64,000 nucleotides of DNA from Flavobacterium sp. Sd200 (GCF_009826935.1 NZ_WUMN01000001.1:806001-870000), one strand, 5' to 3'; shown: positions 8,152 to 17,691, counted from the first letter of the stretch. The notes: generated from the sequence alone by a model not told the origin. Numbers and translations: made by a program.

Positions 8152-9399
8152 ATGAAAAAATACCTGATAAAATTTTGTTTACTGCTATTTATCAGCATTA
8201 GTGGGTATGCACAGTATGCAGATCCTAATTTTCCAATTCCTGCAACAGGCTATGGCAGCAATGGGCTTTACACTGTTGCTGTAGAATCTTTAGTGAACCT
8301 GAACTTTATAGGGCATCCAATAAAAGTATATCATCCGGCAGAGGTTACCACGGCTGTACCCACCATATTTTACAGTCATGCTTATGGCGGTACTGATCCT
8401 GAAAATATAATTGGAATACTCGAGTTTATAGCTAAAAAGGGTTATGCTGTAGTTTTTGTGCCTTATGCAACAGCAAATACTGTTACTATAGACGAACGCT
8501 ATCAAACGCTTGTTAATGGTTTTGGGCGGGCTGCCACAAACTATCCTGATATAATAGATACTACAAGAGTTGGGTTTTTGGGACATTCGTTTGGTGGCGG
8601 TGCATCGTTTGGTATTTCACATCAGTTTTTTGAAGAGGGGTGGGGTACTAACGGACGTTTTATTTATGCGCTTGCCCAATGGTACAGCTATATAGATCCG
8701 GCTGATCTTACTACCTTTCCTGAGGATGTAAAAGTGCTTTTCGAGATATTTAATGATGATGATACTAACGACCATCGCATGGCAGTGGATATTTTTAACC
8801 GTATAAATACTCCTGCTGCAGAGAAAGATTTTCTGTTGGTGTCATCCTCTACAGTTAACGGTTATAATTATGTTGCCGATCATGTTTTGCCCAACACCGC
8901 AGCTGCTTATGATGCACTCGATTATTATGCTTATTATCGACTTCTGGATGCCCTTTGCGATTATACATTTAATGGAAATTTAGACGGTAAAAATGTTGCA
9001 CTTGGTCACGGCAGTGTCGAACAGGTAACTATGCCACAGGGAATGGGCAATCTGCAACAATTAAACCAGCCAACAGTATCCTATCCGCAAGATCATTATC
9101 TATGGCGTTGTGATGATGAAATGAATCCAAGGGCAGAATTTTGTGATGATGTAACAGCTTCCACGCCTCCCTTTGTCCTAAACATTGTGAAACTTTACCC
9201 TAACCCGGTAAACAGTAGTTTAAGTATCGAAAAGATTGACAGTAAATCGTTAGATATAATTATCAGCAATAGTCTTGGACGTAGGATTTACCAGTATAAT
9301 TTTGATAATAAGACAACAACCCTCGATGTAAGTAATTTAGAACGTGGAATTTATTTTATAAGCATTAACGGCATACTGCAAAAGTTTATGAAGTTGTAA
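8152..9399 (+). CDS. Secreted alpha/beta hydrolase with type IX secretion sorting domain
   Basis: 415 residues. A signal peptide (MKKYLIKFCLLLFISISGYAQ) is followed by an alpha/beta-hydrolase domain with the nucleophile elbow GHSFGG (S146). The oxyanion-side segment FYSHAYGG resembles chlorophyllase/PET-hydrolase-like serine hydrolases. The last ~70 residues are a type A T9SS sorting domain (KLYPNPVNSSLSI ... GIYFISI... KFMKL), so the enzyme should pass the outer membrane by the gliding/T9SS route. Substrate unknown. It is a single gene with about 120 bp before it and 54 bp after it. Confidence 0.85.
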   Translation: MKKYLIKFCLLLFISISGYAQYADPNFPIPATGYGSNGLYTVAVESLVNLNFIGHPIKVYHPAEVTTAVPTIFYSHAYGGTDPENIIGILEFIAKKGYAVVFVPYATANTVTIDERYQTLVNGFGRAATNYPDIIDTTRVGFLGHSFGGGASFGISHQFFEEGWGTNGRFIYALAQWYSYIDPADLTTFPEDVKVLFEIFNDDDTNDHRMAVDIFNRINTPAAEKDFLLVSSSTVNGYNYVADHVLPNTAAAYDALDYYAYYRLLDALCDYTFNGNLDGKNVALGHGSVEQVTMPQGMGNLQQLNQPTVSYPQDHYLWRCDDEMNPRAEFCDDVTASTPPFVLNIVKLYPNPVNSSLSIEKIDSKSLDIIISNSLGRRIYQYNFDNKTTTLDVSNLERGIYFISINGILQKFMKL

Positions 9400-9429
9400 A
9401 CAGTGTGCCATAAAACCCACTAAAAATTT

Positions 9430-9437
9430 TATATTTG
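9430..9437 (+). promoter_or_regulatory. Candidate -7 box of dnaX
   Basis: TATATTTG, matching TAnnTTTG, ends 16 bp before the dnaX ATG at 9454. No strong -33 element is seen. Confidence 0.45.
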
Positions 9438-9453
9438 CAGTAAGCATTTATTT

Positions 9454-10539
9454 ATGGAACAGTTTATTGTATCAGCCCGAAAGTACCGCCCACAAACCTT
9501 TAAGGATGTTGTTGGGCAGCAGGCTATTACCAATACACTGCTAAACGCCATAGATAATAACCACCTTGCCCAGGCATTGTTGTTTACAGGGCCGCGCGGT
9601 GTGGGCAAAACTACGTGCGCGCGAATTTTGGCACGAAAAATAAATCAGGAGGGGTATGACGATCCTTATGAAGATTTTGCCTTTAACGTGTTTGAACTCG
9701 ATGCGGCATCAAACAACTCTGTAGATGATATTCGCAGCCTTATAGATCAGGTACGCATACCGCCACAAACAGGTAAATATAAAATATATATTATAGATGA
9801 GGTGCACATGCTTTCTCAGGCGGCATTTAATGCATTTCTTAAAACGCTCGAAGAACCGCCTAGGCATGCCATATTTATATTGGCTACGACCGAGAAACAT
9901 AAGATCATACCTACCATACTTTCTCGTTGTCAGATATTCGACTTTAAGCGTATAACGGTTAAAGATGCTAAAAATCATCTTGCCGAAGTTGCCCGCAGTC
10001 AGGGAATAACTTTTGAAGATGATGCTCTCCATATTATTGCCCAAAAAGCTGATGGTGCTATGCGTGATGCCCTTTCTATTTTTGACAGGGTAGTGAGCTA
10101 TTGTGGCACCAACCTTACAAGGCAGGCTGTTACAGAGAACCTTAACGTGCTTGACTACGAGTATTACATTAAGGTTACAGATCTTATTTTAGAGAATAAA
10201 ATTCCTGATCTGTTACTGGCTTATAATGATATTTTAGCCAAAGGTTTTGACGGACACCATTTTATAGCAGGTCTTGCTTCTCATTTCAGGGATTTATTGG
10301 TATGCCAAAACCCTGCTACACTTGTACTGCTCGAAGCCGGAGAAGTAGCACAACAACTGTATGGTGTACAGGCACAAAAGGCCAGTCAGGACTTTTTACT
10401 GAAAAGTATTGATATTGCCAACGATTGCGATCTTAAGTATAAGGCCAGTCAAAATCAGCGTTTACTTGCCGAGCTTTGCTTAATGCAGCTTGCCTCTATC
10501 ACTTTTGATGGAGAAAAAAAAAAGCTGACCAATTTATAA
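9454..10539 (+). CDS. dnaX: DNA polymerase III subunit gamma/tau, zero-frame (gamma-like) product
   Basis: 361 residues containing the complete clamp-loader ATPase: Walker A GPRGVGKTT (about 46-54), Walker B/DExx IIDEVHM, sensor 1 LATTEKH and SRC arginine-finger motif SRCQIF, then domain III. It loads the sliding clamp on DNA at the replication fork. The four-cysteine zinc module of E. coli DnaX is absent, which I believe is usual in this group. The frame ends at TAA 10537-10539, five codons after a run of ten A (10514-10523). The tau-specific C-terminal part continues in the -1 frame, so the intact gene spans 9454-11186 through a frame change. Confidence 0.9.
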   Translation: MEQFIVSARKYRPQTFKDVVGQQAITNTLLNAIDNNHLAQALLFTGPRGVGKTTCARILARKINQEGYDDPYEDFAFNVFELDAASNNSVDDIRSLIDQVRIPPQTGKYKIYIIDEVHMLSQAAFNAFLKTLEEPPRHAIFILATTEKHKIIPTILSRCQIFDFKRITVKDAKNHLAEVARSQGITFEDDALHIIAQKADGAMRDALSIFDRVVSYCGTNLTRQAVTENLNVLDYEYYIKVTDLILENKIPDLLLAYNDILAKGFDGHHFIAGLASHFRDLLVCQNPATLVLLEAGEVAQQLYGVQAQKASQDFLLKSIDIANDCDLKYKASQNQRLLAELCLMQLASITFDGEKKKLTNL

Positions 10540-11186
10540 TTCCGCCTCATTATTATAAAAATTTAGCTGCACCCATTGCCAAAGCGGTTGAGCAGCAAAA
10601 TACAGCTACTTCAGTTTCAGAACCTGTTAAGCCTATAACACCTTTACCTGTCACTCAGCTTGAAGTAGAAACCCCTGAAGTGGTTAAGCCTCCTGTAAAA
10701 CCACAGGAAAATAGTGGAGAAGTTAGAGTATCAGCTTTTTCACTATCAGGGTTGCGAATGAAACGTGAACTTGCCGAAAGCCAACGTGCTGCTGTTAAAA
10801 CCTCAGATGAGCTTCCTCGTGAAGCTTTTAACGAGACTGACATGCGCCTGCAATGGAATAAATTTGCCCAACGCCTCAGCGACAGCGGGCAAAAAATTAT
10901 GGCAACGTACATGCAAATAAACGATCCGGTATTGGATGCAGATGGTTTTACCATAAAGCTTGAACTGCCAAACTCAGGTAGTAAGGTAGATTTTGATAAC
11001 AACAAGCTTGATCTGTTAGGTTATTTACGCGGCAAACTTCACAATCATGATATTGTTATAGAAGTTCATGTAAATGAAGTGGTTTCTACACGGCATGCGT
11101 TTACTCCGGAAGAGAAATACGAAAAACTTAAATCGATTAATCCGGCTGTAGAAACGCTAAGAAAAATGTTTGATCTGGATATATAA
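10509..11186 (+). CDS. dnaX: DnaX tau-specific C-terminal region, reached only by a -1 frame change
   Basis: The -1 frame is open from 10509 to the stop at 11186. It begins across the A-run as KKKADQFIIPP and continues through a Pro/Val/Thr-rich linker to the tau domain (FAQRLSDSGQKIM ... NPAVETLRKMFDLDI), the part that contacts polymerase and helicase in other bacteria. There is no ATG near its beginning; the first usable start is a GTG at 10680, inside the linker. It is therefore a continuation of dnaX rather than a separate gene. The frame change could be programmed (ribosomal slippage or RNA-polymerase slippage on A10) or a base-count error in the assembly. Confidence 0.8.
   Translation, partial: WRKKKADQFIIPPHYYKNLAAPIAKAVEQQNTATSVSEPVKPITPLPVTQLEVETPEVVKPPVKPQENSGEVRVSAFSLSGLRMKRELAESQRAAVKTSDELPREAFNETDMRLQWNKFAQRLSDSGQKIMATYMQINDPVLDADGFTIKLELPNSGSKVDFDNNKLDLLGYLRGKLHNHDIVIEVHVNEVVSTRHAFTPEEKYEKLKSINPAVETLRKMFDLDI
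10513..10524 (+). other. Homopolymeric slippery site in dnaX (A10)
   Basis: G followed by ten A and then G, read in frame 0 as GAA AAA AAA AAG. Adding one A, or slipping one base back, gives GAA AAA AAA AAA GCT and leads straight into the tau frame. Long A-runs in dnaX are established slippage sites: ribosomal in E. coli, transcriptional in Thermus. Confidence 0.75.
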
Positions 11187-11253
11187 TTTATGCAGATATT
11201 AAGGCTTAAAAATCATAAGTATAGAATAATCTATATCAGCTAATAATATATAA

Positions 11254-11293
11254 AAAGGGAATGCCAACCATTTTTTGTGTTGGCATTCCCTTT
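11254..11293. terminator. Bidirectional terminator between dnaX and the E1 dehydrogenase gene
   Basis: A perfect 15-bp stem (AAAGGGAATGCCAAC and its complement) closes a T-rich 10-nt loop. A-tracts on the left and a T-run on the right fit termination of both convergent genes. Confidence 0.85.
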
Positions 11294-11313
11294 ATAATTA
11301 GTTTTTTATACTA

Positions 11314-13716
11314 TTAATAAAGTGCAGGATATTCCTGTGGCTTTACCTCATGCATAATAGCATATACTTTTTCAAATATATCTTCTACAGATGGTTTGCT
11401 AAAATAGTCACCATCTGTACCATAAGCAGGGCGGTGCTCGCGGGCTGTAAGCGTTTCAGGTTTACTGTCAAGATGTTTGTATGCATTTTGTACATCTACA
11501 ATTTGCTGTAGTATATAAGCTGAGGCTCCTCCCGGAACATCCTCATCTACTACCAATAGTCGATTGGTTTTAGCTATACTTTTAACAATATCATGGTTAA
11601 TGTCAAATGGAAGTAAAGATTGCACGTCGATAATCTCAACATCTATACCTACTTCTAAAAGTTCTTTGGCAGCCTGTTCTGCAACGCGTAGGGTAGAACC
11701 ATAAGATACAATAGTAATGTCTTTGCCTTCTCTAATAGTTTCTGTTACACCTATCGGTGTTTGATACTCTCCCGGATTTACAGGTTGTTTTTCCTTAAGC
11801 CTATATCCGTTAAGGCATTCTATCACAATGGCCGGTTCATCACTTTTTAAAAGAGTGTTGTAAAAGCCTGCTGCTTTTACCATGTTGCGCGGAACAAGCA
11901 CATGCATGCCTCTAACCGCATTTATTATCATGCCCATAGGAGAGCCCGAATGCCATATACCTTCAAGCCTGTGTCCGCGTGTGCGGATTATTAGTGGTGC
12001 TTTTTGCCTTCCTGCTGTTCTGTAGTGCAGAGTAGAAAGGTCATCGCTCAGCGTTTGTATAGCATAAAGCATATAGTCAAGATACTGTATCTCGGCAATT
12101 GGTCTCAGGCCGCGCATAGCCATGCCAATGCCCTGGCCAATAATACTGGCTTCGCGTATGCCTGCATCGCTAACGCGCAATTCACCATATTTTTCCTGCA
12201 TACCTTCCAGTCCCTGATTTACATCTCCAATGTTACCAACATCTTCACCAAAGATCAATACTTCAGGATATTTTGCAAGCAACGCATCAAAGTTATTTTT
12301 CAGGATAAGACGCCCATCGGTCTCCTGTGGTGTATCCTCATATACAGGTTCTACTGTTGTCCCTGATAATGCACTGCTTTGAGATTCGCTGTATAAATGC
12401 GAACTGTATTTTGGCTGTATCTCTTCAAGATAATTTGTAATCCAGGCAGAAAGGCTACTTTTATTATTTTCTTTATTAATAATGCGCAATGTTTTACGTG
12501 CTGTTATAAGCAGGTCTTTGCGCATAGGCTCTTTTATAGCCACAACATCTGCAATGTTTTTCTCAATAAATACTTTATTAGGGCTTTGTGAGGCTATGTT
12601 TTTAAGTATAGTAACAAGTTCGTCGCGCTCTTGTTTAATAGGGTCAAGATAGTCTGCCCACGCTGCCTTTTTGGCTTCGAGTACATCAGTTTTAGCCTGT
12701 CTGTCTATAGCATCGGCTTCTTCTTCTGTAGCAATATTGTTGGCAATTAGCCAATTTCTCATTTGAGCTATGCAATCAAACTCAGTTTCCCAGGCAAGGC
12801 GCTCATTACTTTTGTAACGCTCATGAGACCCAGAGGTAGAGTGGCCCTGCGGTTGTGTTAGCTGATATACATGAATCAATACAGGTACATGCTCTGTACG
12901 TGCAATTGTAGATGCTTTTTCATAAACACTTACAAGCTCGGCATAATCCCACCCTTTTACAGTTATGATTTCATATCCGTTAGTGTTTTCTTCACGTTGG
13001 AAACCTTTTAATATTTCAGATATGTTTTCTTTAGTTGTTTGATGGCGGGCATGTACAGATATACCATAATCATCATCCCAAACACTTATCACCATTGGAA
13101 CCTGTAATACACCGGCCGCATTTATGGTTTCAAAAAACAATCCTTCGCTGGTACTTGCATTGCCAATAGTTCCCCAGGCTACCTCATTACCTTTGTTGCT
13201 AAAACCGGTATCTTCAAGCCCATTTGCATTTCTGTAAATTTTAGAGGCTTGCGCCAATCCTAATAAACGTGGCATTTGCCCGGCAGTGGGAGAAATGTCA
13301 GAACTTGAGTTTTTTTGGTTTACAAGGTTTTTCCAGTTACCGTTTTCGTCAAGGCTGTGTGTAGCGAAATGGCCTCCCATTTGCCTGCCTGCCGACATAG
13401 GTTCTGCCACAATATCTATATGACCATACAACCCTGCAAAAAACTGTTGTGGTGTTAGCAGGCCTATTGCCATCATAAAAGTTTGATCTCTGTAATAACC
13501 CGAGCGGAAATCACCATTTTTAAAAGCCTTGGCCATAGCAAGCTGCGGTACTTCCTTACCGTCGCCAAAAATGCCAAATTTAGCTTTCCCCGTAAGCACT
13601 TCGCGGCGGCCCAAAAGGCTGCACTCCCTGCTTGTAACGGCTATTTTATAATCGTTAAGCACTTCGGCTTTAAAATCTGTAAACGATAGCGATTGTTTTG
13701 TTTCTGTCCCGGTCAT
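11314..13716 (-). CDS. Fused E1 alpha/beta 2-oxoacid dehydrogenase (branched-chain/2-oxoisovalerate type)
   Basis: 800 residues that join the alpha and beta subunits of a thiamine-diphosphate dehydrogenase. The alpha half (about 1-400) includes AGRQMGGHFATHS, the ThDP region GNEVAWGTIGNASTSEG and the loop HSTSGSHERYK. The beta half (about 465-800) includes ILKNNFDALLAKYPEVLIFGEDVG and GIREASIIGQGIGMAMRGLRP. The enzyme decarboxylates 2-oxo acids and passes the acyl group to lipoyl-E2. The fused arrangement is common in Bacteroidota. No E2 or E3 gene is adjacent in the window. It converges on dnaX with a shared terminator and has a -7 box at 13739-13746. Confidence 0.92.
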   Translation of the reverse strand: MTGTETKQSLSFTDFKAEVLNDYKIAVTSRECSLLGRREVLTGKAKFGIFGDGKEVPQLAMAKAFKNGDFRSGYYRDQTFMMAIGLLTPQQFFAGLYGHIDIVAEPMSAGRQMGGHFATHSLDENGNWKNLVNQKNSSSDISPTAGQMPRLLGLAQASKIYRNANGLEDTGFSNKGNEVAWGTIGNASTSEGLFFETINAAGVLQVPMVISVWDDDYGISVHARHQTTKENISEILKGFQREENTNGYEIITVKGWDYAELVSVYEKASTIARTEHVPVLIHVYQLTQPQGHSTSGSHERYKSNERLAWETEFDCIAQMRNWLIANNIATEEEADAIDRQAKTDVLEAKKAAWADYLDPIKQERDELVTILKNIASQSPNKVFIEKNIADVVAIKEPMRKDLLITARKTLRIINKENNKSSLSAWITNYLEEIQPKYSSHLYSESQSSALSGTTVEPVYEDTPQETDGRLILKNNFDALLAKYPEVLIFGEDVGNIGDVNQGLEGMQEKYGELRVSDAGIREASIIGQGIGMAMRGLRPIAEIQYLDYMLYAIQTLSDDLSTLHYRTAGRQKAPLIIRTRGHRLEGIWHSGSPMGMIINAVRGMHVLVPRNMVKAAGFYNTLLKSDEPAIVIECLNGYRLKEKQPVNPGEYQTPIGVTETIREGKDITIVSYGSTLRVAEQAAKELLEVGIDVEIIDVQSLLPFDINHDIVKSIAKTNRLLVVDEDVPGGASAYILQQIVDVQNAYKHLDSKPETLTAREHRPAYGTDGDYFSKPSVEDIFEKVYAIMHEVKPQEYPALY

Positions 13717-13738
13717 AAAAATAGTGTTGTGCGAATTA

Positions 13739-13746
13739 CAAATTTA
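13739..13746 (-). promoter_or_regulatory. Candidate -7 box of the E1 dehydrogenase gene
   Basis: The minus strand reads TAAATTTG (consensus TAnnTTTG), 23 bp before the ATG at 13716. The 190 bp between this gene and the M1-like gene is otherwise AT-rich without further features that I can support. Confidence 0.45.
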
Positions 13747-13905
13747 AACAAAACTGCGAGAAATCATATATTCATTAGAAAAATTTAGATTGCATTTTTG
13801 ATAAAAAAACAAAACATATAATTATTGTGATTGATTTTTGTTTATAAAAACCCAATAAATAATATGCTTAATGAATTTTTTACAGCCTATTTTGAGCTTT
13901 TATCA

Positions 13906-16740
13906 TTAAAACCACTTGCGTGTAAAAAGGTTTAATAATGTTCCTGGACTTATGGTAACCACGAAACGAATTTTTTCGCTGTATTGCGGTTGCGATAGCT
14001 CAAATCCGTTACTTGAATATACAGGTAAATACAATTCAAAATAATCCGTAACAAGATTTAGGCGCACGCCACTGTCCCAAACAAATTCAGGACCGGTGTG
14101 CTTGTTTTTTAAAAATCCCGCATCTCCATAAAGTTCCACCCAGTTCCAAACATTAAAACTGCCGTTTACCGTGGTCATCCATTGGTTAGCAAATCGTGTA
14201 TCAAGCTGCGATTTAAATCCTCCATCGGCCATTATAAACTGGCGGCTAAAAAATCCGGTAGTTTCTGAACGGCCGTAGTATCCATAATCAAAAAGATAAT
14301 CGGTAGGGCGGTCCAACCCAAAACTGAAAAATTCCGAGGCGGTATCGCGATACAAAAACATACCTGCAAAAAAGCGGATGTTTACCTGTCGGTTGTCGTT
14401 AAAAAGCCTGCGGTATTGTACTTCTCCGGATAATTTACCAAATACATTTGCTAATTGCAGATCGGTATTGTAGTTGTAATGCTTTGTAATTTCTGATTCG
14501 GCTTTACTGTATCGAATATTGAAAACGGAATAGTTTTCGTTTTGCCTGTCGGTAACAATATAACGCGATTTTTCGCGGTTTACGGTTACCTGCCTGATGG
14601 TTACAAAATCTTTGCGGTTCTTGCGCAGGTCAGGATCCCTGAAGCGGAACTGGATCATAGGAGTAAATTTCCTGTAGCTTGCATCGGGAGTATAATGGTA
14701 AGTTGATGCCGATAGCAGGTATCTTATATTGTATAGTTCTTCCTCATCTCGAATATATTGGTTATACATTAATGAAAAAGAGCCTATCAGTTCACCTGTG
14801 TTTATTGAATAAGTAGGTTCAAATTCAAAAATAAAAGGTTTTTCGAGTAATGATTTATTATGAATTCTCAAACCGGGTGAAAATCCGTCATAAAGATTGT
14901 ATATAAAGCTTGGAACATAAAAGATCTGATTATAATCAGAGTCTTCTAGGTCCTGAAAAAATGTAAAAGTGTAAGGCTTATTATTGGGTAAAAAGCCTTT
15001 TATCTTTTTAAAATTGTTGCGGCGGTTAAATTCCGGTATTTCTTCATTATAGTTTAGGGCAAGCTTTTCGGCATTACCTTTTGCGATAGTAAAAGTAGTG
15101 TCTTTAGCAAAGCCCGGCAACCACTGTTTGTTTATAACTTCTTTATTTTTTAATGTGTAAAAAGAGATTGGCGCTTTGGTCCCGGTTATGTTTTTAATAG
15201 TAACTTTAAGCGAATCTTTATGTTTATCTACATCCCCAAACTTATAATCAATAAGCTTTCGTGTCGCAACTACATCATCAAAAAACCAGTCTATATTTTT
15301 GTTTGTCCTGCTTTTCAATATGCTTTCAAGATCATCTCTGCTGGTTTGTTGCTCTGAGGTATTCAGTTTGTAAAACTGTTCTATAGATTTTGCTACAATG
15401 TCTTCGCCTAAATAGTCGTCAAGATAATTTATACTTAAACCGGCTTTATATTTTCCGGCAATCTGCTCGTTAAATTTTATAAAAGTGTCCTTTGCGTCTC
15501 CAATGGGCTGATCCTGATTGCGTCGTGCCATAAGCAGGGATAAATAAGCATATTGCTCATTGTGGCTTACATTGAACAGGTTATATCCTCTTAATATTTT
15601 CCATGTGCCAAGGTCTCCCATCATTTTTGTGTCCGGATGATTTTCCTGTGCATACTTCATTATAAGCCGCATTTGTATGGCGTCATATATCCAATTGTCT
15701 TTGCGCGGGTCCAGTTTTAATGTGTTTTTGAGGTATGCGTTGATATAGGTTTTAAGAAAACGCATTTCATAAATAAATGTATCAGGAAAAGGTCTTAAAA
15801 ATGATGGTAGCTGATTAAGTCCATATACAGGATTACGGTCGTAATCTGCTTGGGTTACCATTATTTTTTTATGTGGGTAAGCTCCCAGATTCTCTTCTGT
15901 AAACTTAATTATATTGTCGGCTAAAACAGCTCTTTGAATATCGCTCACACGACTGTCTTTAATATTACTGCTCACTTCGGCAGCACTGTACTTAAAGATC
16001 TCGAAACTATTTTTTGGCTCTAAGGCTATGCTAAATCCCATCCTGCCACTACCTGTTAAGGCATAAGTGGCTGTATTTGCTTCTTCGCTCTTTTTTTCGC
16101 TGTAAAGATCGGTAGTCAGGTAAAGGTCCTTTGGTATTGTTAAGCTAACCGAATAGTTTGAGGAAGCATTGGCAATATCATCTATGTTCTCATTACTGTA
16201 AATTGCAAAAGCATGATTATCAAAACGGGCAGGGGTAAGGTACCAGTCGCGCAGGTTAAACGCCCCGGTTTTATCGTCAAAGCCAAATTTGGTAAAACGC
16301 TCATTAGGCAGCTTTACTTCATAACTGAAGTTTAATGTGGTCTTTTGCCCCGGATATAATGATGTATTTAATTGAATTTTTACAACATCAGGATGTCCTT
16401 CCGGTCTTTTCCATTGTAAAATATATCCGTGCTTGTCTGTTGCAGTGTTTATGGTTGTGCTACCTCTCTCAAAATCCTTCGCAAGGTGAAAGGCTTTTAT
16501 AAACTGGTCCGTAAAGTGTCTTGCAAGTGGTGTATCTTTAGACGAGTAGGCATTATTCCAGTCGTTAAGAATAATGTATTTAAGCGTATCGTTACTTTGA
16601 TTAAAGTATATTATTTGTTGCTTAACGGTCGCTGTTTTAGTATCGGTATTAACCGAAACATCCATGGTGTTTTGATGCTGGGCATATGCAAACCCGCTAA
16701 TCAGTAACAAAACAAATAATAACCGTGCCTTTAGAGTCAA
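13906..16740 (-). CDS. M1-peptidase-like outer-membrane protein lacking the zinc motif
   Basis: 944 residues with signal peptide MTLKARLLFVLLLISGFAYAQ. The N-terminal ~500 residues follow the layout of M1 aminopeptidases: beta-rich domain, then DYDRNPVYGLNQLPSF in the place of the substrate-binding GxMEN region. No HExxH zinc motif occurs where it should; the region reads FLKTYINAYLKNTLKLDPRKDNWIYDAIQ. The C-terminal ~350 residues alternate like beta-barrel strands and end in phenylalanine (LFTRKWF), as outer-membrane proteins do. It is probably an outer-membrane protein with a catalytically dead M1 fold. The start codon is TTG; no in-frame ATG precedes the signal peptide. Confidence 0.75.
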   Translation of the reverse strand: MTLKARLLFVLLLISGFAYAQHQNTMDVSVNTDTKTATVKQQIIYFNQSNDTLKYIILNDWNNAYSSKDTPLARHFTDQFIKAFHLAKDFERGSTTINTATDKHGYILQWKRPEGHPDVVKIQLNTSLYPGQKTTLNFSYEVKLPNERFTKFGFDDKTGAFNLRDWYLTPARFDNHAFAIYSNENIDDIANASSNYSVSLTIPKDLYLTTDLYSEKKSEEANTATYALTGSGRMGFSIALEPKNSFEIFKYSAAEVSSNIKDSRVSDIQRAVLADNIIKFTEENLGAYPHKKIMVTQADYDRNPVYGLNQLPSFLRPFPDTFIYEMRFLKTYINAYLKNTLKLDPRKDNWIYDAIQMRLIMKYAQENHPDTKMMGDLGTWKILRGYNLFNVSHNEQYAYLSLLMARRNQDQPIGDAKDTFIKFNEQIAGKYKAGLSINYLDDYLGEDIVAKSIEQFYKLNTSEQQTSRDDLESILKSRTNKNIDWFFDDVVATRKLIDYKFGDVDKHKDSLKVTIKNITGTKAPISFYTLKNKEVINKQWLPGFAKDTTFTIAKGNAEKLALNYNEEIPEFNRRNNFKKIKGFLPNNKPYTFTFFQDLEDSDYNQIFYVPSFIYNLYDGFSPGLRIHNKSLLEKPFIFEFEPTYSINTGELIGSFSLMYNQYIRDEEELYNIRYLLSASTYHYTPDASYRKFTPMIQFRFRDPDLRKNRKDFVTIRQVTVNREKSRYIVTDRQNENYSVFNIRYSKAESEITKHYNYNTDLQLANVFGKLSGEVQYRRLFNDNRQVNIRFFAGMFLYRDTASEFFSFGLDRPTDYLFDYGYYGRSETTGFFSRQFIMADGGFKSQLDTRFANQWMTTVNGSFNVWNWVELYGDAGFLKNKHTGPEFVWDSGVRLNLVTDYFELYLPVYSSNGFELSQPQYSEKIRFVVTISPGTLLNLFTRKWF

Positions 16741-16775
16741 AATATACCTTTAATTTTTTTGCTGTATTTTAAATA

Positions 16776-16801
16776 AAGTGCACCCGGTTTAGGGTGCACT
16801 T
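16776..16801 (-). terminator. Intrinsic terminator after the LOG-family gene
   Basis: A 10-bp stem (AAGTGCACCC/GGGTGCACTT) with a 6-nt loop, followed on the minus strand by TTTATTT. It lies about 70 bp beyond the stop at 16869 and before the M1-like gene. Confidence 0.75.
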
Positions 16802-16868
16802 ATAACTCAATATAGGATGTAAAATTGTGTCTGAGGTTGCCTTTAAGAATGTTAAATTTTTAAGGAAA

Positions 16869-17594
16869 TTAAAAATTAGGGCTAAGGCTGTATTTTTTAT
16901 AGAACGCATCAATAACCGCAACAACCTCATCTGCAGTGTCTACTACCTTTATAAGATCCATATCTCCAGGGCTGGCGTTGTGGTATTTTTCTATAATTAC
17001 TTTTTGGATCCAGTCCATAAGGCCACCCCAAAACTCTGTACCCACAAGTATTATCGGGAATTTAGCCACCTTTTTAGTCTGTATAAGAGTAATGGCCTCA
17101 AACATTTCGTCTAAAGTACCAAAACCACCAGGCATTACTACAAAGCCCTGGCTGTATTTAACGAACATTACTTTGCGCACAAAAAAGTAATCAAAGTTAA
17201 GGTTCTTGTCGTGGTCTATGTATGGGTTAAAGTGCTGCTCAAAAGGCAGTTCTATATTTAACCCTACCGATGGTGCTACACCACGGCTGGCACCTTTATT
17301 TCCGGCTTCCATTATGCCGGGCCCACCGCCCGTAATAACACCATAGCCGGCATTGGCTATTTTCTCGGCTATCTGTTCTGTAAGCAGGTAATATTTATCT
17401 TCAGGCTTTGTACGTGCTGAACCAAATATCGATACACATGGGCCAATTTTAGCCATGGTTTCAAAACCGTTTACAAACTCCGACATTATTTTGAAGATGG
17501 CCCAGGAGTCATTACTCCTTATCTCGTTCCAAGGCTTTTGTTTAAGCCCTTCCTGAATCCACTCATCTTCGCTATTAAATTTTTCTTTTGCCAT
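16869..17594 (-). CDS. LOG-family (TIGR00730) nucleotide-processing protein
   Basis: 241 residues from ATG 17594. The family motif PGGFGTLDE (155-163) and the nucleotide-binding GGGPGIMEAGNKGA (about 89-102) are present. LOG proteins hydrolyse the N-glycosidic bond of nucleoside 5'-monophosphates (cytokinin-activating type, or purine/pyrimidine 5'-nucleotide nucleosidases); older annotation as lysine decarboxylase is wrong for this motif. A TTG at 17636 would add 14 residues, but the ATG begins the conserved N-terminus MAKEKFNSEDEW. It has its own terminator at 16776. Confidence 0.88.
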   Translation of the reverse strand: MAKEKFNSEDEWIQEGLKQKPWNEIRSNDSWAIFKIMSEFVNGFETMAKIGPCVSIFGSARTKPEDKYYLLTEQIAEKIANAGYGVITGGGPGIMEAGNKGASRGVAPSVGLNIELPFEQHFNPYIDHDKNLNFDYFFVRKVMFVKYSQGFVVMPGGFGTLDEMFEAITLIQTKKVAKFPIILVGTEFWGGLMDWIQKVIIEKYHNASPGDMDLIKVVDTADEVVAVIDAFYKKYSLSPNF

Positions 17595-17691
17595 TATTAT
17601 TTTATCAGATTGATCTATTGGACACCAATTATACAAATTAGCACTGAATCATATACTTTTCAGCATTAAATTACGATTACCGATTTATGAA

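Noticed and set aside
10680..11186. A separate 168-codon gene starting at GTG
   Set aside because: The same frame is open back to 10509 and encodes the linker and tau part of DnaX; the GTG lies inside the linker, so an independent gene is unlikely.
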